DNA of 64,000 bases, taken from contig NW_023998416.1 of assembly GCF_014805625.2 (NCBI RefSeq), forward strand, positions 18,694,926 to 18,758,925, read 5' to 3'. Made by a program: the position numbers and the translations under genes. The notes beneath the pieces were generated by a model. It ran no database searches. It was not told the origin of the DNA and saw only the letters and a program-made list of their open reading frames with translations. The stretch is from Glossina fuscipes. Lineage: Eukaryota; Arthropoda; Insecta; Diptera; Glossinidae. Positions 1 to 13,060 of the stretch are shown piece by piece. Numbering within the stretch: position 1 is the stretch's first letter; each line of letters begins with the position of its first letter.

Positions 1-3000
1 GATTCTCATTGATATAATTTATGTGTATGGGAGATGTTTGTAAATTCTGTGTATATTTAGGCTCTTCTTCCGGTGGTGTATAATAAATGGAAGCTTTACT
101 TGCCGAATTGTTGCTCATTAATTTCGACTTGAGTTTGTGTAATTCTTTGATCTCTTTGAAATTGAACGATGGATGATGCACGGATAATGGGATCATGTTT
201 AATTGCTCCTGCAGCATTTTTTGTTGATTTTGATCACTTGAAGCCATTTTGGTTTTAATATAAAAATCTATATCTGAAATATATTTCAATCAAATACACT
301 TACTACAAACGAAAGAAACGAAATGCAAACAATCAAAATTAAATGTGTGTATATATTAAGAAAAGTATTGCTAGCTAGCCCATTAAATAACATCTTTTAT
401 ATAATACTTATATATTGTCAAATGCATCAATTTGAATTTAAACTCCTTTTGCACTTTCCAAAAAAAAAAAAATATATATATATATATCAAGTCTTAAGTT
501 AAATAGTAACCAATACTTTTATGTCCGTTTAAGAATTCGCTCTTGCCACGACCGTTTAGCAATGATGTTTCAATGAAATACTAATTGACAATACGAATGT
601 CTTGCTGCGTTTGAGGAACGAACACAGGCGTTAGAATTGGAAACGAAAAGGATAAGTAAATTTTGTCAATGATTTGAGATCTATTTGAAAAGATTGTTTT
701 CAAAATATTCATAATTTTGTGTTTAATTGTATTTTGTTGAATTGAAGGCGATTTTAAGGTTCTTTGAAACATATGCGTCACTCATATTCCAAGCATACTA
801 TGAAAATGTTAATACGATCTCTTCGAAGACTTTAATACGGGCAAATACAAACAATTTATATTGACTCGAAGCTTCCACGAAGACATGTAAGATGTAAGAC
901 GGCAATTGTAAAACAGACCGGCTTGATATAATACTAAATTGGACGATTCTCTTCCGTACATTACTCGACGACGACCGTTATCGGCGCCATTAGTGAAGAA
1001 AGTATTTTCTACCTTTTCGATTTTGTGCATTATCCTATAATATTTCAAATTTTTGTTAACGACGATGACCTGACATTAAAGCGGTAATTTTAATAAAAAA
1101 ATTGCAAAAACATTTCGGTGGACAAAATCCCAAACAAATATTAACCCTTAAGGAACGAATGCCGGCATGCTCTCGACATTGCAAATATTGTAAATAAAAT
1201 TTTCGTAAATCTATTAGGTTCGGCCTTAATTATGCTTGCGACAATAGATGAAGATGAAAGTGATAATCACGACAGTTCTGATAGCGACTTGTTTGTCTTA
1301 TGCCGATTACGGACAATGATGAAAATAATAAATGTGTTTATGCATTAATAAAATGCAATGGCTCGCTAAAGGTTAGTTAGAGTTCATAGTTTTATATCAC
1401 GCGGAAAATATTAACGTAGTCCCGTACAATGCTGATCAACATGTATTTATTTATTTCGTTTTTTTTTTTTTTTTTTGGTTTTTTATCATATTTTTATCAT
1501 AATCTTATAAAATACCTTTTTGAAATATAGTTTACTTAATCGAAGGCGTCAAATATTCTACGATCTTGGACAATAGAGAATTATAAAATTCTGTGAACTT
1601 TACGCACCTTTATGTCCCACATTATACATTATTTATTTTTTGTTTATAAGATTTTCAGTTTCACTATACTCAAAGATCAACCAAGAACTTCTTTCTTTCA
1701 ATTGAGCAAGTTTTCTTCATTTCTTTGAATTACAGTTCGTAGGATTAAAAAAGTTATGGTATATACAAGCATAACCACATAAAGTTTAAAGGACACTTAC
1801 CGTCGGTAATATCGTCATCGCAGTGACCACGACAATTCTCGAAGTAGAAACTGGGTAAGTTTTCTAAGACTTTATTGAGAGTTTGTTGTTGATATTTGTA
1901 GCCTTCACGTAAACGCAAAACCTGATGAGCACTGAATTTGCGTATTTTATTGCGTTGGAAAACATAATTTTCGCGAACCCAATTTAATTGACCAGTGGAA
2001 TAATCTCTGACTTTCTTTACCTGTCAGGCAAAGGCCATAGTTATTTTCGATTGGATTGATATGAATAAAGATTTACCTGATCATAATACTGATCTTTTAA
2101 TGCTGTCAAATGACTGGAACCAAGGTCACGAAACTCTTTTAAATGTTTCGCTTGTGTAGTATAACTACTTTGTATCCACTCCACTTGCTGGGCACAATTC
2201 TCACGTATGCGATGTACCTTAATGAGAACAAAATGAATAAATAAAATATTGCACTCTTTATTCGCATGAAAAGCACTTCCTTTGCTCTTTCTTTGAACGT
2301 AGTAATGTAAAAATATATCTTATATACCACGCCCAAAAAATAACTTCATCAATATGAAAAGCTGTTCATTTTAGTATACATCTTGTTACGTACATCATAA
2401 ATTGCATATATTTCAAAACTAATTCATTGCTTTCGTATTCCTACGATCTTATAGAGCTTCTTGCTCATTTCACAAATTAAAAATCGTAAATTCTTATTCG
2501 GCAGGTATATGTATATGTGGGTCAGTACAAAAGGTTTGAAAAAAATGTGTCTTAAAAGCGTCATTTTAGAAGTCGTGAAGTTTTCATTGTTGGGTCGACT
2601 TTACTACTGATACTGATCAAGAACTGTGTAGGTAGTTATGTTACAAACGGATTGCCCAATCTAACCAACTGCGCCCTGGACTTGACTTGCCAATGTACCA
2701 AAGGTGGATGTGCTGGCATGATGTGGTGTTTTTTACCCATTGGGTCAGTTATATATTTTCCCATCTTTCGGGGAATTTGTAGATATCGCGGCAACAAATA
2801 TCTTCCCCTTTTGCTGCACTACTACTATTCCTACAATTCTTTTTGTAAACATCTTTGCACAAACAAAAGCACTGCTCTGGAAACGTTTGGTTCATCAACA
2901 TAATCGAAAGGAATCGAAACTGCGTCGCCAGCTGCGTCGTAGGCTACTCTTCTTCAATCTTTTAGTTAGTGAACATACCTGCTGGGCATAATTTTCCCTT

Positions 3001-5911
3001 AAACGTTCCAATTGTTGACTTTTATAGCTCTCAATACTATCCAACATGGCGTAGATTTGTTTCGCTCTAGGTGATTGCTTAGACCGCGTACCGCAGCAAT
3101 TAAATTTGTTGCACAATCCGCATCTGAAGCAACAAAATAATTGAAATACGAAATTGATTAACACGCATAAGAAGATGTGAAATGCAATCATTATGCATAC
3201 TTATGACATAATGCCCGTATACCCTGTACAATGAGGGTGAGAAGTAGGAAAGCAGTGGCAGCTGCTACACCGGATAATAAACTACCAATTTTAACGCGAT
3301 AAAAAATAATAGGATCTATTTGAAGTCTGCAAAGGTTCAAGTTTTTTCAAAAAATTGTCATCTATTTTCATATTTGTATTCAAACCAACCTTATGAATGC
3401 TGAAGCATTACCCATTACATTATAGGCGTAACAAGTGTAAAGGCCACTATCTAGTCGTGTAATATTACTAACCAACAAGGAACCGTTCTCGATCAATGCT
3501 ACACGGTCTATTGCATCAGCGCGCTGTAGGCTTACATTTAACGGTACCTCATCATTGGTCAATGCATTTAACTGCAATCTATCCAATCCTTTGTCGTTGT
3601 GATTGATAATAACTGGACGTTTATCCGGATCCGCATGGTACCGCAATATTTTATTGTTTGGCGTTACCTATCATATATGTAAATATATCATGAAATATAT
3701 ATATAAAAAAAAAGACCGACTAGAGTAACATACCCAAATAACATTTGGTGAAGGACTGCCCGAAAAACTACAGTCTAGCTTGGCAGTAGATCGCAATTCA
3801 TGCATTTTCGATTCGGTGACATTTTGCAAAATTGGTTTAGTGCAATTCAGACTTTTCAATACGGTAATCATGTCGCCCGGGTAACCATGCAAACATTGCA
3901 ACGCATTAATCAAAATTTCCAAATTTTCAGTTGCCTGCAATGAAAAATTTTCAGAACCACCACCGCCCACATCGTCAAAACGTAGTGTAGTATTATCGGC
4001 CGTAAGCCAATAAGCCAACCAATGCATTTTACAATCACAGATATAATCATTGTTCAGTATGTTGATGAAGCGTAACTGTGGTAATGAACCGATGCCTTCA
4101 GGTAGATAGGATAAATCATTATAGCCAATGTTGAGACGTTCCAAAAGAGCGAGTGAAGAGATTTCAACTGGCAGTTGTTGAAGCGCATTATGGGCCAGAA
4201 GCAGCACCTTGAGGTGGGGTATATTAAGAAACAAAGTTTTACTGAGTTTGCGCAATTGCGAGTTATGCTGTAACGATAAATGGGTCAAATGTTGCAACAC
4301 ATCCGGATTCACATGAGAAATATCACTACGTGATATCCAGTTATTCAATTTTTCCAGTGGCGTGTAATCAATGCGCAATGATACTAAACTCTTCTGATTC
4401 ATAAACAATCCGTTGGGTAATTGAGAAAAACGATTGTAACTTAAATCCAAATGTTGTAGCCTATGCAACGGCTGGAAGAGTATGGATGAGATAACACTAA
4501 TATTATTGGCCGATATATTTAACGTAATTAATGAGTTCAACGATTCAAAAGCCTTCCGATCGATGTAGGAGATTTCATTTTCGGATATATCCAAATGCAA
4601 TAATTTTTGTAAATTATAAAAAGTATTTTTACTAATATTCTGCAAACTATTTCGTTGCAATTGCAATATACGTAATTCTCCGTTCAAAGCAAAGAAATTA
4701 TCTGGAAATGAAACCAAATGATTGTCCGCCAAATTAAGAATTTGTAGTTCACCCATATTGCGAAACAATTGAAATGGTAAGACTCTTAGCTTATTCTTGG
4801 CTAAATGCAAGCGTTGCAATTTGAAAATTCCATCAAAAGTATTACGCGGAAGATCATTTAAAAAGTTGTCGGTCAAATTTAAAACTTTAAGTTCACTAAG
4901 ATTATTTAAAAATTTGCCATTAAGAGTATATAAATGATTTTTATCCAAGCGCAGTTCTATCAAGAGATTGGAATGATGCAATGGAGAAAAACTGCATTGC
5001 TCAGAATTAATCCGATTTTCATTAAGTTTAAGTACTTTTAAGCGACGCACTACCTGAGGTCGGGCCCAGTCTATACATTCTATATGATTTTCTGATAAAT
5101 CAAGTGATTCCAAATATTCGAAATTCAGTTCATAATTGGTGAAGAGAGCTTCTAGCTGGCGATCTTTTACATCGCTATGCACCCATTGAAAAACTCGTAC
5201 ACTTTCGAATTGCTGTAAATGTAGACGTGCCTCCTCACTGCCGACATTGTAACAATGCTGCAATATTATATGCGCATATTTGATAAATTTTTTCGCTTTC
5301 AATTCCTCATTGATTGTCGCTATGGAGGTGTTTGTGCAATACAACTTGAAGACCTTAAAGTCACTTTGCCCGCTAAGAGATGAAATTCCATCATTCTCGA
5401 CCGCATCGCCTGTATAATCATATAAAATGTTGCGTAACATAGTGTCTTCACCCGCGTAAGCTGCCGTATCAAATTTTTCTTTGGAAGACAAAGCCGATGT
5501 ATCACTACCCTCACCGCCAACATCATCACCGAATATCGCAAATGGATTATGAATTTTGTAGCTAAATATTGTGGCCTCTGGTGCTGAATGCTTTTCTTCG
5601 CCTAATTGCATATGTTTATTACGAAAGCGAAGTTGATGTTGTCGCTCTGCATTCTCACTCGTAAACTTTGAAATGCATGAACCTTTTGCATTATTAAGTT
5701 CAAGTTCGTCAATTTGCTGACGTCGCAACCGGTTTCCTGCAAGAGAACTGGTTGTTGCTTCTACAAAATGAGTGGATCTTACGGTCGTAAGTTCGTTATA
5801 TCTGCCACTTATTGCATTCAAATATGGCAACCATGACCACAAAGAAGTATCATAAACGTCCACAGTTAATAACAGAATCAATATCAGGGAAATCTTGGAT
5901 ATTGCTTCCAT
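1..5911 (-). CDS. LRR-Ig single-pass membrane protein, seven exons seen, 3' end outside window
   Basis: Exons by GT-AG and phase: 5911-3734, 3667-3390, 3326-3201, 3123-2979, 2217-2077, 2020-1801, 273-<1. All junctions keep frame, giving at least 1120 residues with no stop before the window edge. An N-terminal hydrophobic stretch looks like a signal peptide. A poorly conserved region follows to about residue 260, then 14-15 leucine-rich repeats (about 262-615), a cysteine LRR C-cap (CDCKMHW near 622), one Ig domain (about 709-815, with LDCSFSG and [11 protein letters not shown]), a transmembrane helix in exon 3 (about 830-852) and a cysteine-rich juxtamembrane segment ([13 protein letters not shown]). 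The cytoplasmic side has 11-residue repeats (residues 887-1010). The order LRR-Ig-TM is that of LIG-type receptors or adhesion proteins, such as kekkon or lambik. It may match Drosophila CG16974, but that is memory only. Ligand and function are unknown. The ATG at 5911 is chosen because it precedes the signal peptide. Confidence 0.88.
274..1800 (-). other. Intron 6 of the LRR-Ig gene
   Basis: This 1.5-kb AT-rich intron is bounded by a GTAAGT donor next to 1801 and a TTTCAG acceptor next to 273. It holds a poly-T run near 1459-1475 and an (AT)n run near 473-487. The longer open frames inside it have no recognisable protein character. It is the largest intron of this gene. Confidence 0.8.
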
Positions 5912-7189
5912 TTTTCAATATATAGTTTTAAAAATTTATATGGCATTCTACTGACATTCCAAATTGGCATATTATACCTGAAAAAGTCAAACAAATATAT
6001 ATAACAACACGTTTAATAATATAGAAAGATATTGTGAAAAATAAAGAAATTATTAATTTATGCTAATTATTGCTGTCTAACTTGTATCTGCTATCTTCTT
6101 CTCCTCTTCTTTGTTGTGCAACGAGAATGTGCTTTGCAATTTGTAGAAATTTACATAACCATATTTTTAGTCTCTCTTTAGTGTACAAAGTGTCAACTTA
6201 TGTGAACGATGTAAAAATTGCTTTTATCAGCGTTACTTAATGTTGCTTCACCTCGTGCATCCACGACATTCATCTTTTCACGTGTACCGTATAACGATCA
6301 CGATATTCAAACATGTTACTTAGATTAATAACCTTTGATACACACTACTTTTAACACTAATGTACAAAAATAGTAAGAGTATTTCGGTAAATGTATCTAC
6401 TCACTAGGCGTTTGCAAAAATTTTGATCAGTGGTAAAAAGATGGTAAAAATGGTAAAGAAATGAGAAATACCAACGATTGAATTCGATGGTTTCCCTCCA
6501 CATAAAATAACAGTTTAATTTAATTTAATACTATTGGTTTATTATTCAGCATACGTCGACGCTGCTCATGGAATGCACAAAATGCATTTTCGGCTTTCAT
6601 TACCACGAAACACGCTCAGAATTGACTGAAAGTGCCATTTTTTGCAGCTCGAATCTTGTGCAGTTTCTGATTACTTGTTCAAATCGGTGGAGCATAGCTT
6701 GGCTGGCACTCGCATCCGCAAAGTTGAAGACGTGCGAAAATGAATTGGTGAATGGATCGCTGCCAAACCAATAAAACTTCTTTCGAAATGATATCACCGT
6801 GTCGCCTAAAATATTGTAAAATGTTGTAGAAAATTATGGAAACTATTTTTATCAATATACATTGGACCAAATTTCCCAATAAATGGCATTTTCAAGTGAA
6901 AAATTGATCAAAATTTCTGCAAACACCTAATAAGTGCATCAAGAAGTTGATCGGAATTATTTTCATGTTCATTTCGTAAATGATTGTACGAAACAATTGT
7001 ACAGAAATTTCAAATTAATAACTGCTTTATGTAAGCGAATTATAATATTTTTGACGCCTTGCAATTAGATCATGGGTAACCTTAAAATTTTGATCTGTAG
7101 GCTTAAACTATTATCATAAAATATAGAGGAAGATAAAATTTTCTATCTTCATTTTCCCGAATGTGAATAACGCCCCTCAATAGTCGACA
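5912..7189. other. 5' flank of the LRR-Ig gene, no further gene seen
   Basis: Upstream of the minus-strand ATG there is a possible splice acceptor near 5980 (TTTTTCAG on the minus strand), so a separate 5' UTR exon further right is possible. Otherwise I see only AT-rich sequence. The short open frames at 6568-6879 overlap on opposite strands and have no protein-like features. Confidence 0.4.
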
Positions 7190-7381
7190 TACAGGCGACG
7201 AATACACATCGCAGTGCTAATACGGTTGCTTGGTACCGTCCTGTATCGAAACCGCGTTATATGAAACTTTATGTAGACCGTGTTGTTTCGAAACCGTGTT
7301 ATATCATATCTTGAAATAATATATATCAGTGCAATAAGTACTATGTTATATCGAAATCGTGTTAAGCGGAAGATGCCTGTA
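7190..7381. mobile_element. Degenerate MITE-like element
   Basis: The segment begins TACAGGC and ends GCCTGTA. Inside are three direct copies of a motif close to TCGAAACCGTGTTATA, at about 7246, 7287 and 7349. The right end, read inward as AGGCATCTTCCGCTTAACAC, resembles the ends of pogo/Tigger-like elements. The left end is too decayed to align well over its full length. It has no coding capacity. Confidence 0.4.
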
Positions 7382-8099
7382 TTTACAAGGGTAGGTCTAA
7401 AAAATTTATACGACATCTACAATTCATTGCTTTAAACAGCATAATTCTACGAATTTCACAGCAGAGCCTTCCGAAGTACAACAGCTTTCGTCTGGTTAAT
7501 GAAATCTCAAACAAGCTTGGGCTTAAAGAGTTAAGAAATTTTTAAAAATGTCACTAACAGCTAAAGAATTCTTCGAAAGCAACGTTAGGGGACAAGAAAC
7601 GTTTCAGTCATCCAGCGCACGCTTCCATTTTCTGTCGATTAAATAATTTTATAAACTCTAACGTTTGTCCATAGGAAGTCGCTAGGCTAGGAAAATGTTT
7701 AGAAAATCTGCAATTGCTTTGCACAATAGAATTTAGCAATTGCCTGTCAATTATTCACACACACACACACGTTGCAATGTATTCAAGTATGCATTCAGCT
7801 TTTTTCATGTAACAGGAAAATGGGACAAAATTCTATAATATATCTTTGTTATGAAAAAGCAATTCTTGAGAATTGCTACGCTAGAGGCGAAGGTATGAAA
7901 ATTCAAAACCAATAATGGAATTGAAAATCATTGGGTAAAATGCATTTTTCAAAAATATCGAAAATATAAAATTGTATTACATTCAAAGCGACAAACCGAA
8001 CATTCTTCAAGCAGAGCAATTTCCATAATGCTGTGGACAAACAGTAATGGGACCGCATTATTTTTTAAATATTCACAGCAGCATCAAGGTGAATATTGC
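7382..8099. other. Noncoding stretch with a CA microsatellite
   Basis: A short (CA)n run lies near 7756-7772. No open frame or repeat match was recognised in the rest. Confidence 0.4.
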
Positions 8100-8440
8100 T
8101 TTGATAGCTCGACCTGACTGTTGGGACCCAACTGACACGAATTTCGATATGGGTGCCTTGTTGGATTGGTAATGACGGCGTTTTTCCTTTGGTTTTTGTT
8201 CAAACAATTTTGTTATCAGCGTTTTTTTTTTTTTTTTTTTTTTAATTCATCTGTAGCGCGATATTGACTAAATTGTTAAGCTGTTTCCACGTCGTAAGCA
8301 AATATCCAAGTTTCATCGCCAGCAATTATACATTTTAAATCATTGTCACTCATAGAGAACAGTTCTTCTGACACTTCAACACGACGTTGTTTCTCAAACA
8401 GTGAATGCTACATAAAGTACACTATTTTTTTGGCCACGTT
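8100..8440 (-). pseudogene. Mariner-family transposase relic
   Basis: The minus strand at about 8282-8393 reads as a mariner transposase piece. It has EKQRRVEVSEELFSMSDNDL, then IAGDETWIFAYDVETA, which contains the family GDETW block carrying the first catalytic aspartate. The frame stops right after this block and a long poly-T tract (near 8222-8243) interrupts the continuation. The following minus-strand sequence shows no intact second catalytic block. No terminal inverted repeats were found. It is a dead, truncated copy of a cut-and-paste element. Confidence 0.65.
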
Positions 8441-8924
8441 TGAAATTTCAACACAAAACCCAAAGCAAAATTTTAAAAGGTTTATTCTCAGTAAAACTAA
8501 TTTGTCTTTAGCATACCAAAGCATTTTTGCGAGCCGCACACAATAATAAGTTTACTTAGGAATGTTTGGTTCTGTATGTGTGTGTGTGTGTATTAAAATT
8601 AGAGCTGACTTAAAAAGAAAGACTAAAAATCAATATATATTATGCGTTCATATAGTGTATATTCTTCAATACCATTCTCTGCACTATATATCATATGGTG
8701 GTACTATGTAACGATTTTCCGAAATCACTTGATTGCTAATTGAAACTTCATTGAAAGTTCATTGTCCGATATGAAACTTCGACTCTTTCCTTAATTGAGT
8801 TAATTGTGTGTTTTTTGTTCACCGCGAATAACATTCCAAAAGACAACTAAGTAAAAATAATTTATTGGGCCACCACTCAGCAGTTATTCGTAGAGACAAC
8901 GACTCCATCCAAAATAATATGTGT

Positions 8925-9195
8925 TATGGGAAGTGGTCGAAGAAGCCGTCCGATTCGAACTATTCTCAATAGCCCTTCGCGCTTGGGCCAAAAAATGTCA
9001 TCAAAAAATTTCAAAAATTGCTATACCCATCGATTGAACGCAAGAAAACAAGACAGACAAACGAATACTCAAGCTTAGAACGATTTAGAAAACGGGCCTG
9101 AATTGATTGGTATAAAATAACAGGTGGGTCTCTTTCACGCCCTTCTGGGTGCGGCGTACATTCGCGTAAACTGATTATGTCCTGTACCGGAATTT
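8925..9195 (+). repeat. Dispersed repeat family A, copy 1
   Basis: It carries the family signature GAAGTGGTCGAAGAAGCC, then a segment ending in a purine-rich AAGACAGACAAACG stretch, then GATTGGTATAAAATAACAGG and a TGGGTGCGG block. The same order recurs at 30.1, 35.3, 39.2, 41.2 and 54.5 kb. No coding capacity was seen. Confidence 0.6.
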
Positions 9196-10599
9196 TTCGA
9201 GAATATAAAAATGCTTTGAAAGAAGTTTTTATTTAAGCGAACCAAAAGGCGGAAAATAAATTTACTCGCAAATAATTTTAGTCAACTATAAATACAAGTT
9301 TCTTGGGGATTTTATAAAAATTCAAAATTCCTACGCGTTAAAGTATTAAGCGCTCCAAGCTTTTGATTGGGACAAAATTTGTTTTCCAGGTTGTAGTTCA
9401 CTTATGTAAAAGCTATGTAACTATGTATAATCTGTGCCGTATGCTATGCCTTGAAGGAATTTATTTTGCAAACTGATATTCCGTGGTGAGTTGGTGAATA
9501 ATCACATCGAATCCTAACATCGTCTGACGTTAGAACTTTCACAATTACAAAATTTAAGGTGAAAGACTAAGGCATTGGCACACAAGTTCAAATATTCTTT
9601 AAAGCAAAACCAGATAACGTTACATAATATCCGGATGGAAATAACAGAAATTCTAAAGCTTAGTTTGATTAGCGAACACCAATACCAAGTGAAATGATAC
9701 AATTTTAAATCACGTTTAGATTGTCTAACCGTAATTTCAGTAGACTAAGAATGAAAAACACAAAGTCTCTAATAGATAATAGACATTGATAAGGACTACC
9801 TGTGAAGATCTGATCTCTAAACATTGGACATTTCAATACAACTGGTATTATTGGGTGTGAAAAAAAAAAAAAAAACTCCAAGCGTAAGAGAATCTCAAGT
9901 GTTTTATCTCTTTCTCTATCTTAAAACATTTTTCTCCTATTATAGATCTTTGTACCGAGTCAACAATAAATTATGCCAGCACACAAGCCTGTAAATGGTT
10001 AGCATTTCAATCAAGCGCTCTATTCACCGTTAATGCATACCTGAGAATTGCTATACAGAACAGCTTAAATTTAAAGTTCAAGGTTATATAAATCAACATC
10101 AGACAAGGACAATAGATAACAAAGCAAAGAAAACAAAATATATAACATTTCAAGTTAAATTGCTTACGTTGACTAAGTGTGTTAGTAAAAAAATGAAATA
10201 AATTTCTCACATTTAACTCTAAAACCTTAGTTGTCGTAAGTACCGATGTTACACTTCCGCAATCCGTATTGCGATTATTGCGCCTACAATTCAAAAAGAA
10301 AATCACTGCTGTAACGGAATCTTCTATAACGCACCCCGTTTATTTTAAATAACTAAGAGAATTGCATTCGGCTGTCCCTTCAGCGATCAGATCTTTTATA
10401 CCTGTAATGTTTGCTCCAAAAAAAGCGGAAAAACTAAATTTTCTCTATACTCTATAAGATTGGGAGGGGGAGACTGATCATTTGCATTTTTGTAGAATAT
10501 GCGTCTAACTTTTTCTGGTATATTTACGGTAATTTATGCGTAATGAGCAGAAAACCGAGAGAGCACATGTGTTCTCACTTTTTCTTGTACGGTAGGACT
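9196..10599. other. AT-rich intergenic stretch, nothing recognised
   Basis: No protein-like frame, RNA gene or repeat match stands out. A poly-A run lies near 9860-9874. Confidence 0.35.
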
Positions 10600-10865
10600 A
10601 ACCTATGATTGATTTGAACCATTTTCGATAACAACCTGCCTGCAACGACATCCAATGTTTTTTTGCCAAGTTTGAGTGCGATATCGTAACGATACCACAT
10701 GTATTACGTAGATTGCCAAAGGGACAGATCGACGGACTCAGAGACGGAAATTACTTGGATTCCGAATTTGACACGAGTGAAGAGAATATACACTTGGTGG
10801 GGCCGTTAAAGCTTTAGCATGTTTCTGCAGATACTATAGGATCGACTTCAGAATATATGGGCATC
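10600..10865 (+). repeat. Dispersed repeat family B, copy 1 (partial)
   Basis: It matches the 3' half of family B: ATTTTCGATAACAACCTGC, then TTTTTGCCAAGTTTGA, a GACAGATCGACGGAC segment, and the end block reading AGAGAATATACACTTGGTGG with a degenerate GCTTTAGC and TTTCTGCAG. Confidence 0.55.
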
Positions 10866-11639
10866 TGATGCAGTTTATAAATAACGAGCAAAAAATTTGT
10901 GTTTTTTTTTTTGCTTTCATTTTCCGTTGCACCGTGCGCGTGTCTTTGGTTTATGCCATATATGAATCGGTTTTTGCGACCAAGAAACTGTTTCCCATAT
11001 CTCTTAACGCTTTGATGAAATAAATGTACTCCAGTTTCCCGTGTTAGATATTGAACGTGTATAATTGCAATTATTTTAGTCAGGAATATTTGGGAATCTT
11101 AGCTATGGCGGACAAGACCAGTTCTTTTAAAAATTTCGCATCATTCTTCATTGATTGAATGATGTATATAATGGAAAAATAGGCATCGAAAGGACTGAGA
11201 AAAAAAAATTCTGCTTTAGGTTGCCGCAAATCTTATAAAAATAATATATTACGATGACAATGGACATATAAATGCTTGTCTGATACACTAAGGGATTAAT
11301 TGACTGTTAATCAATCAATGTTTGGAATAGAGAGAATCTACTAAATAAAAGATATGACGTGTAGAACCAAAACATAGATTGCCACACACGTGAATTTCAA
11401 TAATTAAATTAGTTTAGAAAACAGACAACAATGACAAGTTATAACAATACCATCTGTAGAGGAAACAATATCAATAATACATCAGTGGCAATAACGCGTT
11501 ATTGCAATTTTTGCACACACAGGACACATTAAAAGGAAACAAATGAATAGAAGTTTCTCGTAGTCGTTTTGATAATTTGCTAACGTATTCTGTAGGCAAC
11601 CGCCTTAATTGAAACTAAGTACCAGGTAAAGCTAGATGG

Positions 11640-11936
11640 TTATATTAGGTAGTATTGAAAAATCTCCGCGGTTTCGAGCTCCTTTTTGTGGCCTGATGTC
11701 AAACTGTCAGATGATGGATGCTTAATGCCTCTGCTATTCCCTGCCTGCCTATTCTCCAGTTTGCATTGCCGGTCTTGCACCATCAGTTGTAAAATTTCAT
11801 CGGCTTTTTTAGGTACTACGAGGAGCATCTTTGTCCCCGAAATTTCCCTAACACAATTGAGCAAACCACTTCTGGGACTTTCGGTCACTTTCAGCGTTCT
11901 TTCAATCACACAAATATTTTTTTTTTTTGTTTGCAA
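11640..11936 (-). CDS. Unrecognised 98-residue open frame
   Basis: The frame has a fairly protein-like composition: mixed charge, few low-complexity runs, and segments such as ESPRSGLLNCVREISGTKML. I know no family for it. No clear splice partners or promoter were identified, and upstream in the same frame the sequence soon becomes lysine-rich poly-A. It could be a stray exon, a transposon piece or chance. Confidence 0.2.
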   Translation of the reverse strand: MQTKKKNICVIERTLKVTESPRSGLLNCVREISGTKMLLVVPKKADEILQLMVQDRQCKLENRQAGNSRGIKHPSSDSLTSGHKKELETAEIFQYYLI

Positions 11937-12819
11937 CGTTTTTACCTTTTTTTATAGTAAAAAAGCATCACATAGTCTATTTCTTGAGACATTTCACTCA
12001 TTTCCAAATCAATATAACTCTTTACGCGAACAAAGAATTAGAAAAACATCTTCACAGAAAATGTAAGCCAAAATATCACCTTTTAAGCACATGTTCGTTT
12101 AAGACAATCAGGTGCCCGATATTTAAGCATCAACAATACTAAGCGGAAAAACCGGGCAGAATTTTCAATATGACCTAATATTTAACTATGTACGGTGGCA
12201 AACACATTTTTCATTGTTTCTTTTTTCTACCAAAATTTTGTAATTAATTTTTAAAAAAACAAAAGAAAAAAAATTTAACATAAAAGAAATAAAAAAGCCT
12301 TACTTAATTAACAGCAAATTTGAGTTACGCCCAATCTCAGTCATATATACAAAAAGTATAGTAGGTAAGTATGCTGAGTATTCTTAGTCTATATTATCCA
12401 CGTCTGCTTTTACGAAATTTGAAGATGACACCTTAATGTTTGGAAAAGGGGGAGAATGTACCATATATATATGCCATATATATTGTCAAGCAGATATATA
12501 GGCAGACCAAAAAAAGACGGGCATGGATTCGTGCATTCGGAATTTCACACATTACACACATACATACACTTTATCTCTCTGGTTCTCTGAGTCCTGAAAC
12601 TTTGTTCCGTATTTCACAGACATTTTAACAAAAGAATAACCCCTTAATATTTGACAGTATTGGGTGGGCATCGCTGATTTTTCCATTTTTGCGCAGGAAT
12701 TGATGCAGCTGCTGAAAAATCCGCTCTAAAAGATAGATGTAAAGCTTTATATTTGCATCACTTGAAGCTTATAAGTAGTCTGAAAATAACCCAAATTTTT
12801 TGCCTTTAAAAGCAGAGAT

Positions 12820-13060
12820 CTGCTGTTTCCGTTGCACTAAGGGCATGTCCGATTTTTAACGCCAAGCTGCATGCAAAAACTTTCAACTGTTTGCAATAAC
12901 TAAAGCCGATATCTTTATTTTTGCGACCACGGATGGTTTGGCCCAGCCCTTACACAGGTGGACCTGTTTAAATCGATTTACAGTTTGGTACTGACCAAGA
13001 ACACTTTATGTGATATCTGAAGCTTCATTGTTGGGCTTGCAAACGTTTTGATTAAATTAA
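12820..13060 (+). repeat. Dispersed repeat family B, copy 2
   Basis: It shares CATGCAAAAACTTTCAACTG, GATATCTTTATTTTTGCGAC, AAATCGATTTA and the end block with GATATCTGAAGCTTC and GGGCTTGCAAACG. The order agrees with the copies at 37.4 and 30.9 kb. Confidence 0.6.
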
